Below, piece by piece: positions 23,376 through 34,223 of a stretch of DNA of 64,000 nucleotides. How positions within the stretch are numbered: the first letter of the stretch is position 1; every line of letters starts with the position of its first letter. The DNA comes from Tethya wilhelma (taxonomy: Eukaryota > Porifera > Demospongiae > Tethyida > Tethyidae): the NCBI GenBank assembly GCA_964030475.1, contig CAXIPT010000009.1, positions 4,740,527 to 4,804,526 of the forward strand, read 5' to 3'. Below the pieces are notes generated by a model. It saw nothing but the letters and a program-made list of their open reading frames with translations, was not told the DNA's origin and made no database searches. Both the position numbers and the translations under genes were made by a program.

Positions 23376-25585
23376 ACATAACCTGAGATATGCATGTATC
23401 TTTTTCTTTGTTCAACATTGGTATGGACGGAGCAAGTGCTATAGAGTTGATCCTACGTCATAGCCTAGCTCTCATGGTAACATGATGACTCCAGACCTGT
23501 AACCCGTGTGTTTTCATGAGCAACCATGCAGTGGCACATATAAAACGGTTCATGCGACCTTCAGAGTGCATAAGTTTTCTGATTAATTTATCAGTTGTAG
23601 AGTCTATGCTGCTACTAATTTGCATGTAAACTGGCTGCCAGGCATACTAAGTTTCAAAGTTAATAGCTAGGCTAACTGAAGCTAACTGATGCTCATTGGC
23701 AATATTCATAGCGCTCCACTGAATGAAGCAAACGTCTCTACTATGACTATATTCATATATCCACAGGTTGAGCATAAATAAAACTTACAAAACGCTGAGT
23801 AGCAGCTATATAGCAGTAGATCATTTCACTCTGCTTTCAGCATAGCAAACACTGGCAAACAATCAGCTCTGCCACGTGGATGATCACGTGCACATAGGCT
23901 AAGCTGAAGGTCAAAGTCCTTAATTATCGAGCATACGATGACGACGACAAAAAAAAACAGAAGAGCCGACCTACTCACAAATGTGGGGCTCGCTCAGGCT
24001 CGCCCCAATTACTATAATTACAAAAATTGTCCAAAAGGACTCAGATTGAGAAAAGGAGTGTAGAGGCCCCCGGGTCTTTAAATTATTGCAGTATTGTGCT
24101 CAAATTGAGACGTATGGCTGGCATATATCATTATTTCTATATAGCACTACATACATGTATACTCATTCCTAAACTGGTCATATTATTTACAAAAAAACAT
24201 TCGACTTACTGAAAGATAATATAATCTAGGACCTTATTAACTGGAAGTCATAATTTTCTCTGCGTAACATTATTAAAAAACTATAGATTAAGTTACATAT
24301 AAGATTTGTCAAACTGTACTTCCAATTTTAAGGCCCTTTTTACACACTGTTTGCACATGCACAATCATTAATGCTCAGAAAAACCTGTTTTTGAGATAAT
24401 TAATTTGTGTGTTAGTATAGATACCATATGGATATTGAATGATAAAAGTGTTATAGGGACTTTTAAAAAGTGATCGTGGATACTTTTAGACTTGAACATT
24501 GTAGAAACTAATCTAGCAGTATACCTGGTTCTATAATATAGACCAAGAAGATAAGAAATCAACGGCTGCATGTGTTGGTAAAGTAAGTAAGTACTATGTA
24601 ATTCTTATTTCTGTCATTTTGAGGTAATTTAATTTTGTCGTATTTCAAAACTGAAGACTATAATAATTTTTGGCAAATAATTTAGCACTGCTACTGATGT
24701 TGATCACTTTTCTTCCAACATTTTTTTTAATAAGGGGTTTTGGGCATGGGAACAATAATATTGAGACTAGGCTAGTATTTCCTGAGTTAAGTCCTATACC
24801 TTACACTAGTTTTAAATGCATGCAACCCAGTGCGGATTATAACAGTCGGCCATCGACTATTTGCTGTACAAAACTGGTTAGTATACTATAGCCGACCATT
24901 TTCAGTTTGCTAGGCCAACTTGGCACAAGCTAACTTAGCTTTGTTTTCAAGCCTAGCATTTGCCATTTCCACGCGAGTAAAACAGTAAGCGTGGTTAGAA
25001 ATAATTGCACGTGGACTAAGAAGACTAAGCAGTTTTGGCTTTGATTTGTGAAGTTCTTAGACTGTAGGGCTACAAACAAAGTAAGCAACGAAGGTGTATT
25101 TCAACATTTCTACACTGGCAGAGAAAGAAAAGGGTACCTGATTGACTCTTTTCTAAGTATGATGCGTACAAATCAGCAAGAACCACCGGCTGAATTCATG
25201 GTGTGCGTCATAAAGAAAATTTGAAGGCAAGATTTGTGCTCGAATTTTTCCATAAATTTTCAAGTGGCTGGGACAAACTTACTCAGTGTCAGAACAAATT
25301 CTAAATGGTCTGACATTTATCAGATCAAAATTATTTTTTTATAATCCACACTGCAACCCCACCTTTGAATCATCCAGGCTTTCTCTAGCTATAATTTTTC
25401 CTTCATGTAAATTGCAATAAAAAAAAAAAAAAAATTAAAGGCCTACAAGTTATGAGGTTACTGATTTACCCGCAAAAAACTTAGTCTATTATTCAGGCAT
25501 TAATTGTATACCCTGGTAACCCTGTATATAATAAAGTTAATTCAAATTTAAATATTTCTTACTCTATTTTCTGTATGGAAAGTGT
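23376..25585. other. Non-coding stretch, candidate NLR intron
   Basis: No exon recognised. It contains one copy of the GGGGCTCGCTCAGGCTCGCC motif at 23984-24006 and an A15 run at about 25421-25435. If the contig to the left is flipped, this interval becomes part of the intron between the NACHT exon and the LRR exons. Confidence 0.4.
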
Positions 25586-27994
25586 CAGCCCAGGCAGAAA
25601 TTTCTTGCAAATGACATGTAAGATCTTACTTCTAAAAATAGCAAGATATTTCAAGATCTTGCAAGAAATTAATTTTCTTGCAAGATTTTGCAAGAAAATG
25701 CAAGAAAGTGGCCATTTCTCTTGCATTTTGTAGCCAGTCTTGCAAGAATAAGTCGGGTACAGACAGGTCAAGAATCTTACAAGACTCACAAGAAAATTTT
25801 TCGTCTTGCAAGAGAAATGGCCACTTTCTTGCATTTTCTTGCAAAATCTTGCAAGAAAATTAATTTCTTGCAAGATCTTGAAATATCTTGCTATTTTTTG
25901 AAGTAAGATCTTGCACGTAATTTCTGCCTGGGAGTGATCCACTCAGTGTGAGAGAAAACTGGTTAATCAATGCTTGAACTCCATCAACACCACATGAACA
26001 GGTGAATAAGTCAAGTTCTATTGTTGGATGTTTGCTCTTGCATATGACAAATCCCATTGCAGACAAGTCAGAGGGAGTTAAGCTGCAACTATATAGCTTA
26101 ATAGATGAATTTAGTATCTCTACAATACTAGAACAAGTTTTACTACACTGTGATTCAAAACCACAGTGCAACAAATACACGGTATTACTCTTGCTAATTT
26201 GTTTTGGCAGATATCGATAAATCAAGTTAGTAAACTTCACTGGGTTATCACTCAATCCACTCACAAAGATTGCAACCTCATGGAAGTAGCTCTGTACACA
26301 ATAATTTTCGAGAATCATTTCCTGCACACTTTCTGGAAGAGTACAAACAAAGTATGCAGCACAGAATTCTTGAATTGTTAAATGAATGAAATTATAATTT
26401 TCTGTTGATGGCAATATTGAGTCTATTTCAGGTTCACAAACAAGGAGTCCAACTTCCTTAACTTGTTTAGGGACATTCTCAAAAATTATTTGTCGATTAA
26501 TGATGCCATTGTAAGCTAAACGACAGAGTTCTACAAACTTGTTGTGGAAATCTAATGGCAGCTTTTTTAAGCTGGTTGTTCCTCTGCTAAGAAATAAATG
26601 TTCTCGTAACAATGTCATTAGAATGTTGGTCTCGTATAACTTAGTTCGTGTGTTTGGTAGATCAGAACCCTCTTCGAACATTTTTTTACACACCTCAACA
26701 GTTAAGGCGCATTGAAGAGGGTTATATAGCATGGCCTCAATCTTAGGATGGCTGGAGAGATATTCCTTAAATAGTGGAAGTTGTTTAGAGTCAACATTGT
26801 CTTTGATGTAAGTCTTAACCTTGTCCCTGGTGAATCCAAGCACTTCAATGTGTTGGAAATTTTCGTCTCGTTGACGACATTTATCAAATAGCATCTCACA
26901 GGCTGAAGGTCGACTTGTAACTAGTATAGAAGCTTTAGGAAGAAGTTCTCCACTGACCACTTCGGCAATAACTGAGTCTTGTTGCACATCTTCAGGAAGT
27001 TCGTCATACCCATCTAAGATTACCAACACAGACTCTCCTTCAACGTTCAGTATTTCATCACAAGTTTTGTCATCTGGATTGCAGAGTGAAAGAAGTTCAT
27101 TGATTCTTTTGGCTTGTCTGACCTGGTTTTTGCGTAAAGGGATAAAAACAACGAGTGAGTATTCCTGAAATAGTTCACCTGACACCCACTCACGACACAG
27201 GTTCCAGACAAAAGTGGTCTTGCCAACTCCAGGACCACCCTGGAGCAGCATACAGGTAGCTATGGAGCCAGTTTCCTGTTTTCCAATCTGTGTCAATTCT
27301 ATGGGAGATTTTTTCTTTAATATTACATCAATATTTCCATCTTGGACAGTGCTATGGGTGAATGCATCCATTTCTATCCTAGTCACTTTTTCTCGGGAGA
27401 TTAATGCCAGACTAACAAACTTTGCAGTTTGGAGTTGACGACCTTTGAGGTAGTCGGGCAGTATACGCTTGGAGTATAATTGCTTCAAACATTTGGCCCA
27501 CTTTGCTACATTAGGGGAGACATTAATACATTTGGGAACACCTGCACAAAATAATAAGCAATATAAGTTAAAAATTAAAGTACAAAGAAGAAAAGTAATC
27601 GAAAAAACAATTAAGAAACTGTATCAGTATTATTATAGCCACTAAAAAACAAATTGTGTTGTTTTTTTTGTATATTTTCTGCGGCCCAGAAATGTGAACA
27701 TTTGTATACTTGCTCTATGTACTGCGAATTTGTAACTACTCACGTATATAATATCTGCAATGTGCATGGTTAGCTGTTAATAAGCTTGCCTTGGCATGTG
27801 TGTAGCACATGCAGAGGTACTGCATGTAGTCATGTGCATTTGTGTGTCAGTTACTATAAATTATCTATAGAAAGGCAGTTCTAGAGTCAAAATGGATTGA
27901 ACTTACCTTGAATTTGATGAGTAAAATTTCGCAAAACAGTGAGATCTGAGGTTTTGTACATAGGTTTTGAAACTGCACCATTGATCATGTCCAT
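25566..27994 (-). CDS. NACHT-domain NLR-like receptor (NACHT exon plus short first exon)
   Basis: Exon 1 (27994-27907) starts MDMINGAVSKPMYKTSDLTV, has an in-frame stop upstream, and ends CAAG/GTAAGT. Exon 2 starts at 27541 after TTTTGTGCAG, in phase, with VPKCINVSPNVAKWAKCLKQ. The NACHT ATPase core shows Walker A GGPGVGKTT (about residue 131) and Walker B LVILDGYDELPE (about 202), then SILVTSRPSA as sensor region and winged-helix-like sequence to about residue 500. It ends in the start of an LRR (LDLFTCSCGVDGVQAL). NLRs oligomerise on ligand sensing through the NACHT ATPase. No Death or CARD domain was found upstream, so the N-terminal effector domain is absent or on an unseen exon. A MITE (25589-25931) splits the last LRR of the exon. 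The remaining LRR exons probably lie on the inverted contig at 15361-22626. Confidence 0.85.
25589..25931. mobile_element. MITE inserted in the LRR end of the NACHT exon
   Basis: The ends CCCAGGCAGAAATTTCTTGC and, in reverse, CCCAGGCAGAAATTACGTGC are inverted repeats. The interior is a long palindrome of CTTGCAAGATCTTG-type units around GGCCATTTCTCTTGCA. It separates the coding sequence ending GGATCACT (minus strand) from CTGACACTTTCC, imperfect 8-bp flanks that may be an aged target duplication. After the insert the exon runs to a donor ATAGA/GTAAGA in the same phase as the LRR exons. Confidence 0.75.
27775..27985 (-). repeat. Dispersed repeat overlapping NLR exon 1
   Basis: On the minus strand the order CCTCAGATCTCA, GTAAGTTCAATCCATTTTGA, ACTGACACACAAATG, GTGCTACACACATGCCAAGG parallels copies at 4840 and 9515. 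The NLR start exon and its donor therefore lie within a sequence found elsewhere in the window as a repeat. Confidence 0.55.
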
Positions 27995-28474
27995 GCAATG
28001 TAGTGTGTGTTATCTATAAATACAGTAGAGCTTGGAGTGGATGTAAAGTGAGTGCATGTTAATTGGGCCAGCTAGGTTACGGTTTCACTGAATCAATTAA
28101 TTTCAATTTTTCAGTTCAATGAATACTCAGTCTAAACTGAGTTTATCATAATAGCTAGGCTGGCCACAGCTCATACAGATGCAGTACCAACATCCTGATT
28201 GCAAGTCAATTGAAAGTTATTTCAAGATGCCATTGGATCATAGACAATAAGCTGACACCTAATCTGCTTATTCTTAATTGGATCTCAGTGTTTATATGGT
28301 CTACTTTTCTTACGCAAAACTCATGCATGTTTAATTTGCAAGCTATATATAAGTGAGCCCAGGCTTGTGCACAATAACTGCCTTTGTTACAACTGTATAT
28401 AATAGCTCATGTATATGCGCACTTAAAATTGTAACGTATCTGATCATGTTTGGTAACAATAAAACATTACATAT
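27995..28474. other. Upstream region of the NACHT gene
   Basis: No exon or domain recognised on the minus strand. AT-rich, no obvious promoter element beyond generic TATA-like strings. Confidence 0.4.
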
Positions 28475-28736
28475 CAGTGGCGGATCTCTATAGGATTTTA
28501 GTAAGGGGGTTTCTTATAACAGTGCGCGCAAAGCGCTCCAAAATTTTTGCAGTTACCACGCCCATTTTTCATAATTTTATGTAATAGCCCCACCCATTTT
28601 CACTCGAATTAACTTTGCACTTTACCGTTAGTGGTGTCGATCGCGTTAGATAGCATTCTGTTTGAGCGCTAGTCAGTGAAGTACTAGTAGCAGCTAGCTA
28701 GGTAGCTATCTAGAACCCCCCCTGAATCCACCACTT
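28475..28736. mobile_element. MITE with CAGTGGCGGAT end and 5-bp duplication
   Basis: Starts CAGTGGCGGATCTCTATAGG, ends CCCTGAATCCACCACTT. Flanked by CATAT on both sides (28470-28474, 28737-28741). Shares the interior GCGCGCAAAGCGCTCC and CCACGCCCA blocks with the elements at 1302 and 61440. Confidence 0.8.
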
Positions 28737-28804
28737 CATATTATATATTTTCTGATACAATGCCTCTAAGAGGTACGTATATACTACTCAAATACAGGAA
28801 TTGA

Positions 28805-29400
28805 TAGTCTCATGCCCAGACCCCACCCCTCACAAGGAGGGAAAAGGGTCTGGTGAAATACGACAGATTTCTTGGTTCATTACGTCATAAGTCACGAGCA
28901 AAATATGACATGAGAATTAATTTGTGATCAGCTGGGTCAGTTTTGTGTTGTTTTTGGGAAAGTAACGGTACCCAAAAGTCGTGTGTTGTTCTGGCTACTG
29001 ACGGGAAAAGAACACTAGTACGTACGAGTTTTTCTGTGCATTTGTAAGAGCAATTTCCAGGCAGCACAGGCCTACGCGTGCAAACACCCTTGTTTTATAG
29101 CAGCCTGACTAATAGCCGCCTTGATTTCACATTTCAGTTAGTAAATACTCTTTATTCAATCTTTTTACGAAAAACATGATAGCAAGCTACTTTGTCACAG
29201 AAGCACAACCATCCGTATTGTTATTAATACTTGCAGTTATCATGTGACTAAACGAGCATTGGAATGTTACAATTACTTCTACTGCGATCTGATTGGGACA
29301 CTCAAATTCCGTTCCCTGCTGAGCCAAGAAATCTGTCGTATTTCACCAGACCCCTTTTTCCCTCGCGCACGTGCGAGGGAGGGGTCTGGGCACGAGACTA
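28805..29400. mobile_element. 596-bp hairpin-TIR element, exact 9-bp duplication
   Basis: Both ends read TAGTCTCRTGCCCAGACCCC, and each TIR (about 95 bp, reaching GAAATACGACAGATTTCTTGG) is itself a hairpin. The flanks are an exact AGGAATTGA at 28796-28804 and 29401-29409. No transposase ORF. The 9-bp duplication suggests mobilisation by a MULE-type transposase (inference). Confidence 0.85.
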
Positions 29401-30069
29401 AGGAATTGATGACTTGTGTTAACACACATGAAATTCGGTAAAATGTGGCAGTCATAATTATTGTGGTTTTGAGGGTTGTAACTGTATAATTACTGTGGCA
29501 ATGCATGGTAAAAGTGGCAATGCATGGTAATTTGCAAGACATAGCGGAATACCACTAGTGAAATACTGTGGTTTATTACATACCATGCATATGGCCCAAA
29601 TTTTCATGGCACAATATTTTTGTGAATTTTGTGATTTGAAGGTATATCATGAAAATGTTTTCCATGAAAACTTAGAAAACTGTGTATTGGCAATATAATT
29701 TCAGAAATCATGATTTATGAAAATTACTTTGCAACAGTGAATACAGACTACAACTACAGACGAACTTGTTGCGCCACGAAAATTAAAGAGCTACACGGTA
29801 ATTACGCAAATTAACAGCGGATTCCTGCTGTCATTTGAGGTAAATAATCAGTTTCTATAAAGTCTATTATGCAAGGTTGCAAGTTCAGGGACACACTTTG
29901 AAGCCCATGGTTTATACTGGCTGGTAGATTGCCTGGCATGAGTGACCGTGCATCATATTGCTATTGCATGCGTCAAGGGAACTAAGTACCTTAAGTTTGT
30001 GCTTTTTCATAATAAGCTAACTATAGGCATTCATGTAAACTCAAATATGATTCAAAGAATTACAAACAC

Positions 30070-30330
30070 GACTTGAAGTAATAAAAAAACATTGGAAATG
30101 TAATGATCACAGGAAAGGCCATTTAAAAAAAAAAGGCAAACAATTAAGATGGAATGCTGCTGTTAGACTACAAAAAATGGGAGAGTCTGGCTAGCGAGAC
30201 TACTGTTAGACTGTGTAAGAATGGGCAAAATGAGGGACTGTTATACATGTGCAGCTCACAGAAAGAATTCTGAAAACAATTCAACAATGATTCCCATCTT
30301 GTTTGCTTTCTTTTTTTAGTTTCACACCCC
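30070..30330. mobile_element. Degenerate foldback module
   Basis: Begins AAACATTGGAAATGTAATGA, then ACAGGAAAGGCC and AAGATGGAATGCTG. The opposite arm is reduced to ATGATTCCCATCTTGTTTGC. It is the isolated foldback part of the hairpin/foldback family, without a terminal hairpin. Confidence 0.55.
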
Positions 30331-30987
30331 ACAAGAGTAGAGTAATGTACAGGGGACTAGGGGCAAACAAGAACAATTATAGAGACAAATACATGTATAT
30401 AAATAACCAAAAAAAAAACAAACTTTGAACTTCAACGTCAGACCAAGCTATATTGCCATGCATTGCAGGCGAGGCGTACTGCATTAATTAGTGCAGCTCC
30501 GCCCCTAACCAAATCTCAACTTCCAAATCACATCAATTGCCCTGAAACATTGGCTGATACAATATTGGGGATCAACTGGATCGACAACAAGGAGGTTCAA
30601 TGCTTTTGCGTCGATTTCATGGCTGATCTTAGAGGTTATTGCGAGGCAATTAAGTTATTATAGTCAATGCACAGTAGCAGGGAATTATCCATGGCAATAA
30701 ACGTCCAATGCCCAAAGGTGCCAGCCCAAGGGCGAGGATGTTTATGTTGCCATAATTCCCGTCCTACTGTGGATCAACTGTTATATATCCCGTTTCTGAT
30801 TGGTCACATTTTTCGACGTGCTTCAAATTGTTATTTCAGAATAAGAGTGGCTTGGTGTTTAGTAGCCTATATACGCTAAGCCTAAACAATCAACAGATAG
30901 TACTTAAAACTCTCTTACAAAAGTGGCAGGTGCTAAAACTCGGCATTGCTTCGTCTTTTTCCCATCAGTCTTCTTGCGTGTTTAATG

Positions 30988-31048
30988 TAGCCTCGTGAAC
31001 CAGTCCCTCCCCGCTATGCTAGCGGGAAGGGACTGGTTCACGAGGCTA
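30988..31048. mobile_element. 61-bp perfect hairpin MITE, exact 9-bp duplication
   Basis: TAGCCTCGTGAACCAGTCCC pairs completely with its reverse copy at the right end, around a loop containing GCTATGCTAGC. It is flanked by TGTTTAATG at 30979-30987 and 31049-31057. Perfect pairing and flanks suggest a young insertion. Confidence 0.9.
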
Positions 31049-31699
31049 TGTTTAATGGTTCAAGGTTCAATTTAATTGCGTTTCTACATGTATTAAACCC
31101 AACTCACTCGTTACCTAAGACTGAGCAGTAATTTCTTTACTGTATGCACAGCATTGCTGCAATGTTACATTGTAGCTTGTATAATTTTCTTTCTCTTGGA
31201 AACAACATTCAAATTAGCCAGTCATCGTAGAAACAATATGTAAGTTAGATAGAAACAATATGCAAATTAGTTCCTGTTGTTGAGTAAAGCTGCATTCTTA
31301 TTTGGCATTGTACTATACAAGTCATAGCCTAGGGGAGGGAAATATGGCTCATATTTTCCCTTGTAGCCCTGAGGGAGGGAAAATATACTAGTTAAACCCC
31401 AGCTGTTACTGTAGTAAGACTATGGCAAGTGGGATATATGAAGCACTATAACGTGGGCAGAGTCATTGACCACACTACATTATGCCCACACGCATTTTCA
31501 CCATTCTACCCTGTTCTATCCGCACATGCATCTCGGTTACCAGGCTCCCCTTCTCCTTTCCATATAAGTAAAAGGTCAAACTTAAGGGGAGCCGGGGGAC
31601 AAGGCTACGATTTGGCCGTACCTCTTGAGACTGCAGCTGAATGACTATAGGGATGGATCAATGAATCTGAAATTATTGAGCGGATGTAAATATACTGCA

Positions 31700-31895
31700 T
31701 GTATAGCGGGAAATTTTCGTGGGGGAAAATTTTTGCGTTTTCGTCTTGAATAGAAATTCGCGGGGAAAATTTTCGTGGATTGCGTCTTAACATTACGTGA
31801 CGACCTCGTACCTTACAAATTTCGTGGGGGAAAATTTTCGCGGAAAGCTGCCAAACTGCAAAATTTACAAAAATTTCCCCCCACAAAAATTTCCA
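31700..31895. repeat. Repeat cluster of GGGAAAATTTTCGYG units
   Basis: At least four variants of the near-palindromic unit CGTGGGGGAAAATTTTCG occur in 200 bp (about 31708, 31755, 31823, 31873 as the shifted AAATTTCC form). No coding sense; probably a MITE remnant. Confidence 0.5.
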
Positions 31896-32009
31896 ATTTT
31901 CATTGTGGTTTGTGGTTTCTCCATTGTGTCATTCGGTTATGAAGCACTGTAGTATGTATATATTAAATTTCTTGTGCCATTGGAAAATGCGAATGTAAAC
32001 TGCACGTGC

Positions 32010-32290
32010 TTGTTTGAATGAAGAGTTTGATGATATTGTGGATTATGCAAAGAGGTATCTCAATTTAGTTCGAGATGACTACGATTATTAAGGTTGTGTG
32101 GTGGAAACTCTTCAACTCACCAGACAGTGTCAAATGGTCTAACATTCTTGCTATCGTAAAACTTCTTTTTTGTCTTCCTGTGTCCAATGGTCATTTAGAG
32201 AGAATCTTTTCTCAACTGAAGCTAATCAAGGGAGAGCGCCGGACATGTTTGTGCAAGCTATTGGTTCTCAAATCAATATACACTGTATAG
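32010..32290 (+). pseudogene. hAT transposase C-terminal fragment
   Basis: Encodes EEFDDIVDYAKRYLNLV, a frame change at about 32085, then KVVWWKLFNSPDSVKWSNIL and LLFCLPVSNGHLERIFSQLK. This corresponds to the dimerisation region of the intact hAT transposase at 34310-36580 (there LLFCLPVANGRVERVFSQLK). It is a diverged relative, not a copy of the same insertion. Nothing upstream of EEFDD remains. Confidence 0.8.
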
Positions 32291-32329
32291 TGTGAACATT
32301 TGTTGTGGAAGAGTATACCTAATTGTGAT

Positions 32330-33018
32330 TTTGGTATGAAACTATCACAAAGTCCTGGAATGATTGATAGAATTGATGTTTTTTTTTTGCCACTATAGCT
32401 TCAAAATCACGAAATAGGTTGTCTAGTTGTTCATTGGAGGGCTTAATGCTGATCTTTTCTGTTGATGGAGATGGTGTAGATTGTGATCTACTGCGTTGGC
32501 CATGCACTACCTTCTTGCACTATCTTTTGACGTTTGCTGGAAGAGCAAATGTTATTTGTTCCAGCTGCTGAGTAGTAGTCAAGCATTCTCCGGGTTGGTG
32601 GTATACAATAACATGTTTTTCCCAACATGACAAAGCATGTGATACCACGTACAAATGCACAGCATCTTACTTTTAAATCTTTTTCTTGGGTCCAACTAGT
32701 ACAACTGAGCTACTAGAACTCACTGGCATTGGAGCTGATAATAGTAGAACACCGTGGCACTATACTATTCATAAACACTAGTCGGTATCCAAATTACAAG
32801 GTCTACATGTAATGGCATTAGCTGCATGATGTAATTACATCATATAGCCATGAACATGAACACGATGTACATGATGTGTCTTTCTTCATTCGTGTTCGTG
32901 CTTCAACAGCAAACAAAAGAGCAGCAATATGTGAACAAGCTTCACCCAAACCTGCCATACATGTGCAGTGAGCATAAAGGACTATTCCACCCATCTCAGC
33001 AGCCATCCAGGGCCTGAT
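32330..33018 (-). pseudogene. SWIM zinc-finger protein fragment
   Basis: On the minus strand from 33018: [20 protein letters not shown] followed by [20 protein letters not shown] and [13 protein letters not shown] and C-S-H are the SWIM metal ligands. A second piece at 32507-32335 (KPSNEQLDNLFRDFEAIVAK) looks like the following segment of the same family. In cnidarian and sponge proteins of this type SWIM precedes a YqaJ-like nuclease region; that is family knowledge and the nuclease is not seen here. The upstream part lies in the opposite orientation at 33069-33330, so the gene is broken by an inversion. Confidence 0.65.
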
Positions 33019-33068
33019 GTAGAATATCCCAACATTTATAACTATCTTATAAACATATACCTAGTGCA

Positions 33069-33330
33069 TATACAAAAGAAGAATTGAAAGCCTACAAAAG
33101 CCTAGAAGCAAATAAAAATTTTGTTGATAGAATGGTGTACAATATCTTGGCACATGCACAGTTTCCCAAACAACAGATGCTTATTAATGGCAAGAATAAA
33201 GCATTCTCAAAAGGTTTCTACCACTCCAACCAAACAGATACCACTACAGCACTGCAAGTAATTGCCCTTCAAAATGGCACCAATAGCAACGCATGTGCGG
33301 TTTCTAACATTGTGACTAATTGCACATGAG
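33069..33330 (+). pseudogene. Inverted upstream segment of the SWIM protein
   Basis: The + strand reads AYTKEELKAYKSLEANKNFV and continues DRMVYNILAHAQFPKQQML, which I recognise as the region normally N-terminal to the SWIM finger in this family. It begins about 50 bp from the SWIM exon but points the other way. The tail after about 33200 shows no family resemblance. Confidence 0.55.
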
Positions 33331-33424
33331 GTCTATACTGCTCGTAAAAAACCATGGTTTACCACATATTCCACAAGTTTACCGCAGATTTCTGCTCACA
33401 AAAGAATTGACCTTAGAGAAGCTA

Positions 33425-33680
33425 AATTTTGTTGTACATAATGTCATTTATTAGTTTTTTTTTCCTATATATTATAGGGGATTTTTAGTGACATGCACTA
33501 AATTTTTCCTATAGTGTGATAGGGAAATTTAGTGATGTGCACTAAATTTTCCCTCCAGTATTTGGGGAGCATTATAATGGCCTGTCACTAAAGTTCTCCT
33601 ATACTACCTGGGAGTGACATTAGTGACAGCAAGCACTAAATTTCTCCTATAGTATATAATTGAGGAAAGTTGAGCTCTAG
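33425..33680. repeat. Left inverted repeat of the RecQ-bearing unit
   Basis: Matches the reverse of 38712-38995: AATGTCATTATTA-like outer end, then iterated palindromes of the type TTTAGTGACATGCACTAAA separated by TCCTATAGTATATAG-like spacers, and AGGAAAGTTGAGC at the inner edge. Several indels separate the arms, so the pair is not recent. Confidence 0.75.
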
Positions 33681-33685
33681 TAGAT

Positions 33686-33732
33686 GACCACTTTGCTGTG
33701 TTATGTGACAATCTCAAACTTCATTCTACATG
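33686..33732 (+). other. Patch of Death-domain exon sequence
   Basis: TAGATGACCACTTTGCTGTG and the following bases to TTCATTCTAC are nearly identical to the minus-strand Death-domain exon around 42010-42052. The patch lies exactly at the inner edge of the left inverted repeat and opposite in strand to the RecQ exons. Confidence 0.75.
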
Positions 33733-33947
33733 CAGGTGTATCTATTTGCATTTACCTGGCTTTGGAAGGTTGGTTGGAAGCTCAACACATTTAAAGAAAA
33801 GGTTTGGCTTGTTCACTGAATTACCTATTTCACTGGTTGGGTTCCTGAGCAGAGACTGCTTTGTAGCTGGAGTGGCTGTTGCTGTCAGTGCCATAAGGGG
33901 TACACTTGGGAACTGCTTAGGAATCTCAACTAGCCGTTGGTACTCAG

Positions 33948-33949
<2 letters not shown>

Positions 33950-34009
<60 letters not shown>
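33950..34009. repeat. (TG)n microsatellite in a RecQ intron
   Basis: On the minus strand this is a CA run that ends directly at the CACAG 3' splice site of the RecQ motif III exon. The whole intron is only 84 bp. Confidence 0.95.
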
Positions 34010-34011
<2 letters not shown>

Positions 34012-34223
34012 TGTGCACGAAATAAAAATTTACCTGAATATTCGCCAAGTAACTAACAAGTGGGCTTCGTCAATAACCAACAAACTCAGCTTTCCGCTTT
34101 CAGCCAATTCAAGAAAGAGTGAACGTGGTTTCATAGTCACTTTGTCCAAGAAGCTTTCTGGACAGGTAAACACAACTCGATATACAGTCCCTTGCTAATC
34201 TCTGGCGTGACATCTCTCTTCTG

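Larger units (their letters stand above)
29401..32005. other. Non-coding stretch with several small repeats
   Basis: Contains a degenerate foldback of the GAAATGTAATG type at about 30070-30330, the perfect hairpin at 30988, a degenerate hairpin at about 31530-31606, and the AAATTTTCG repeat at 31700-31895. Short open frames at 30463-30879 look like chance openings; no domain recognised. Confidence 0.5.

Noticed and set aside
25632..25906. Four overlapping small frames on both strands
   Set aside because: All are translations of the palindromic MITE inserted in the NACHT exon.
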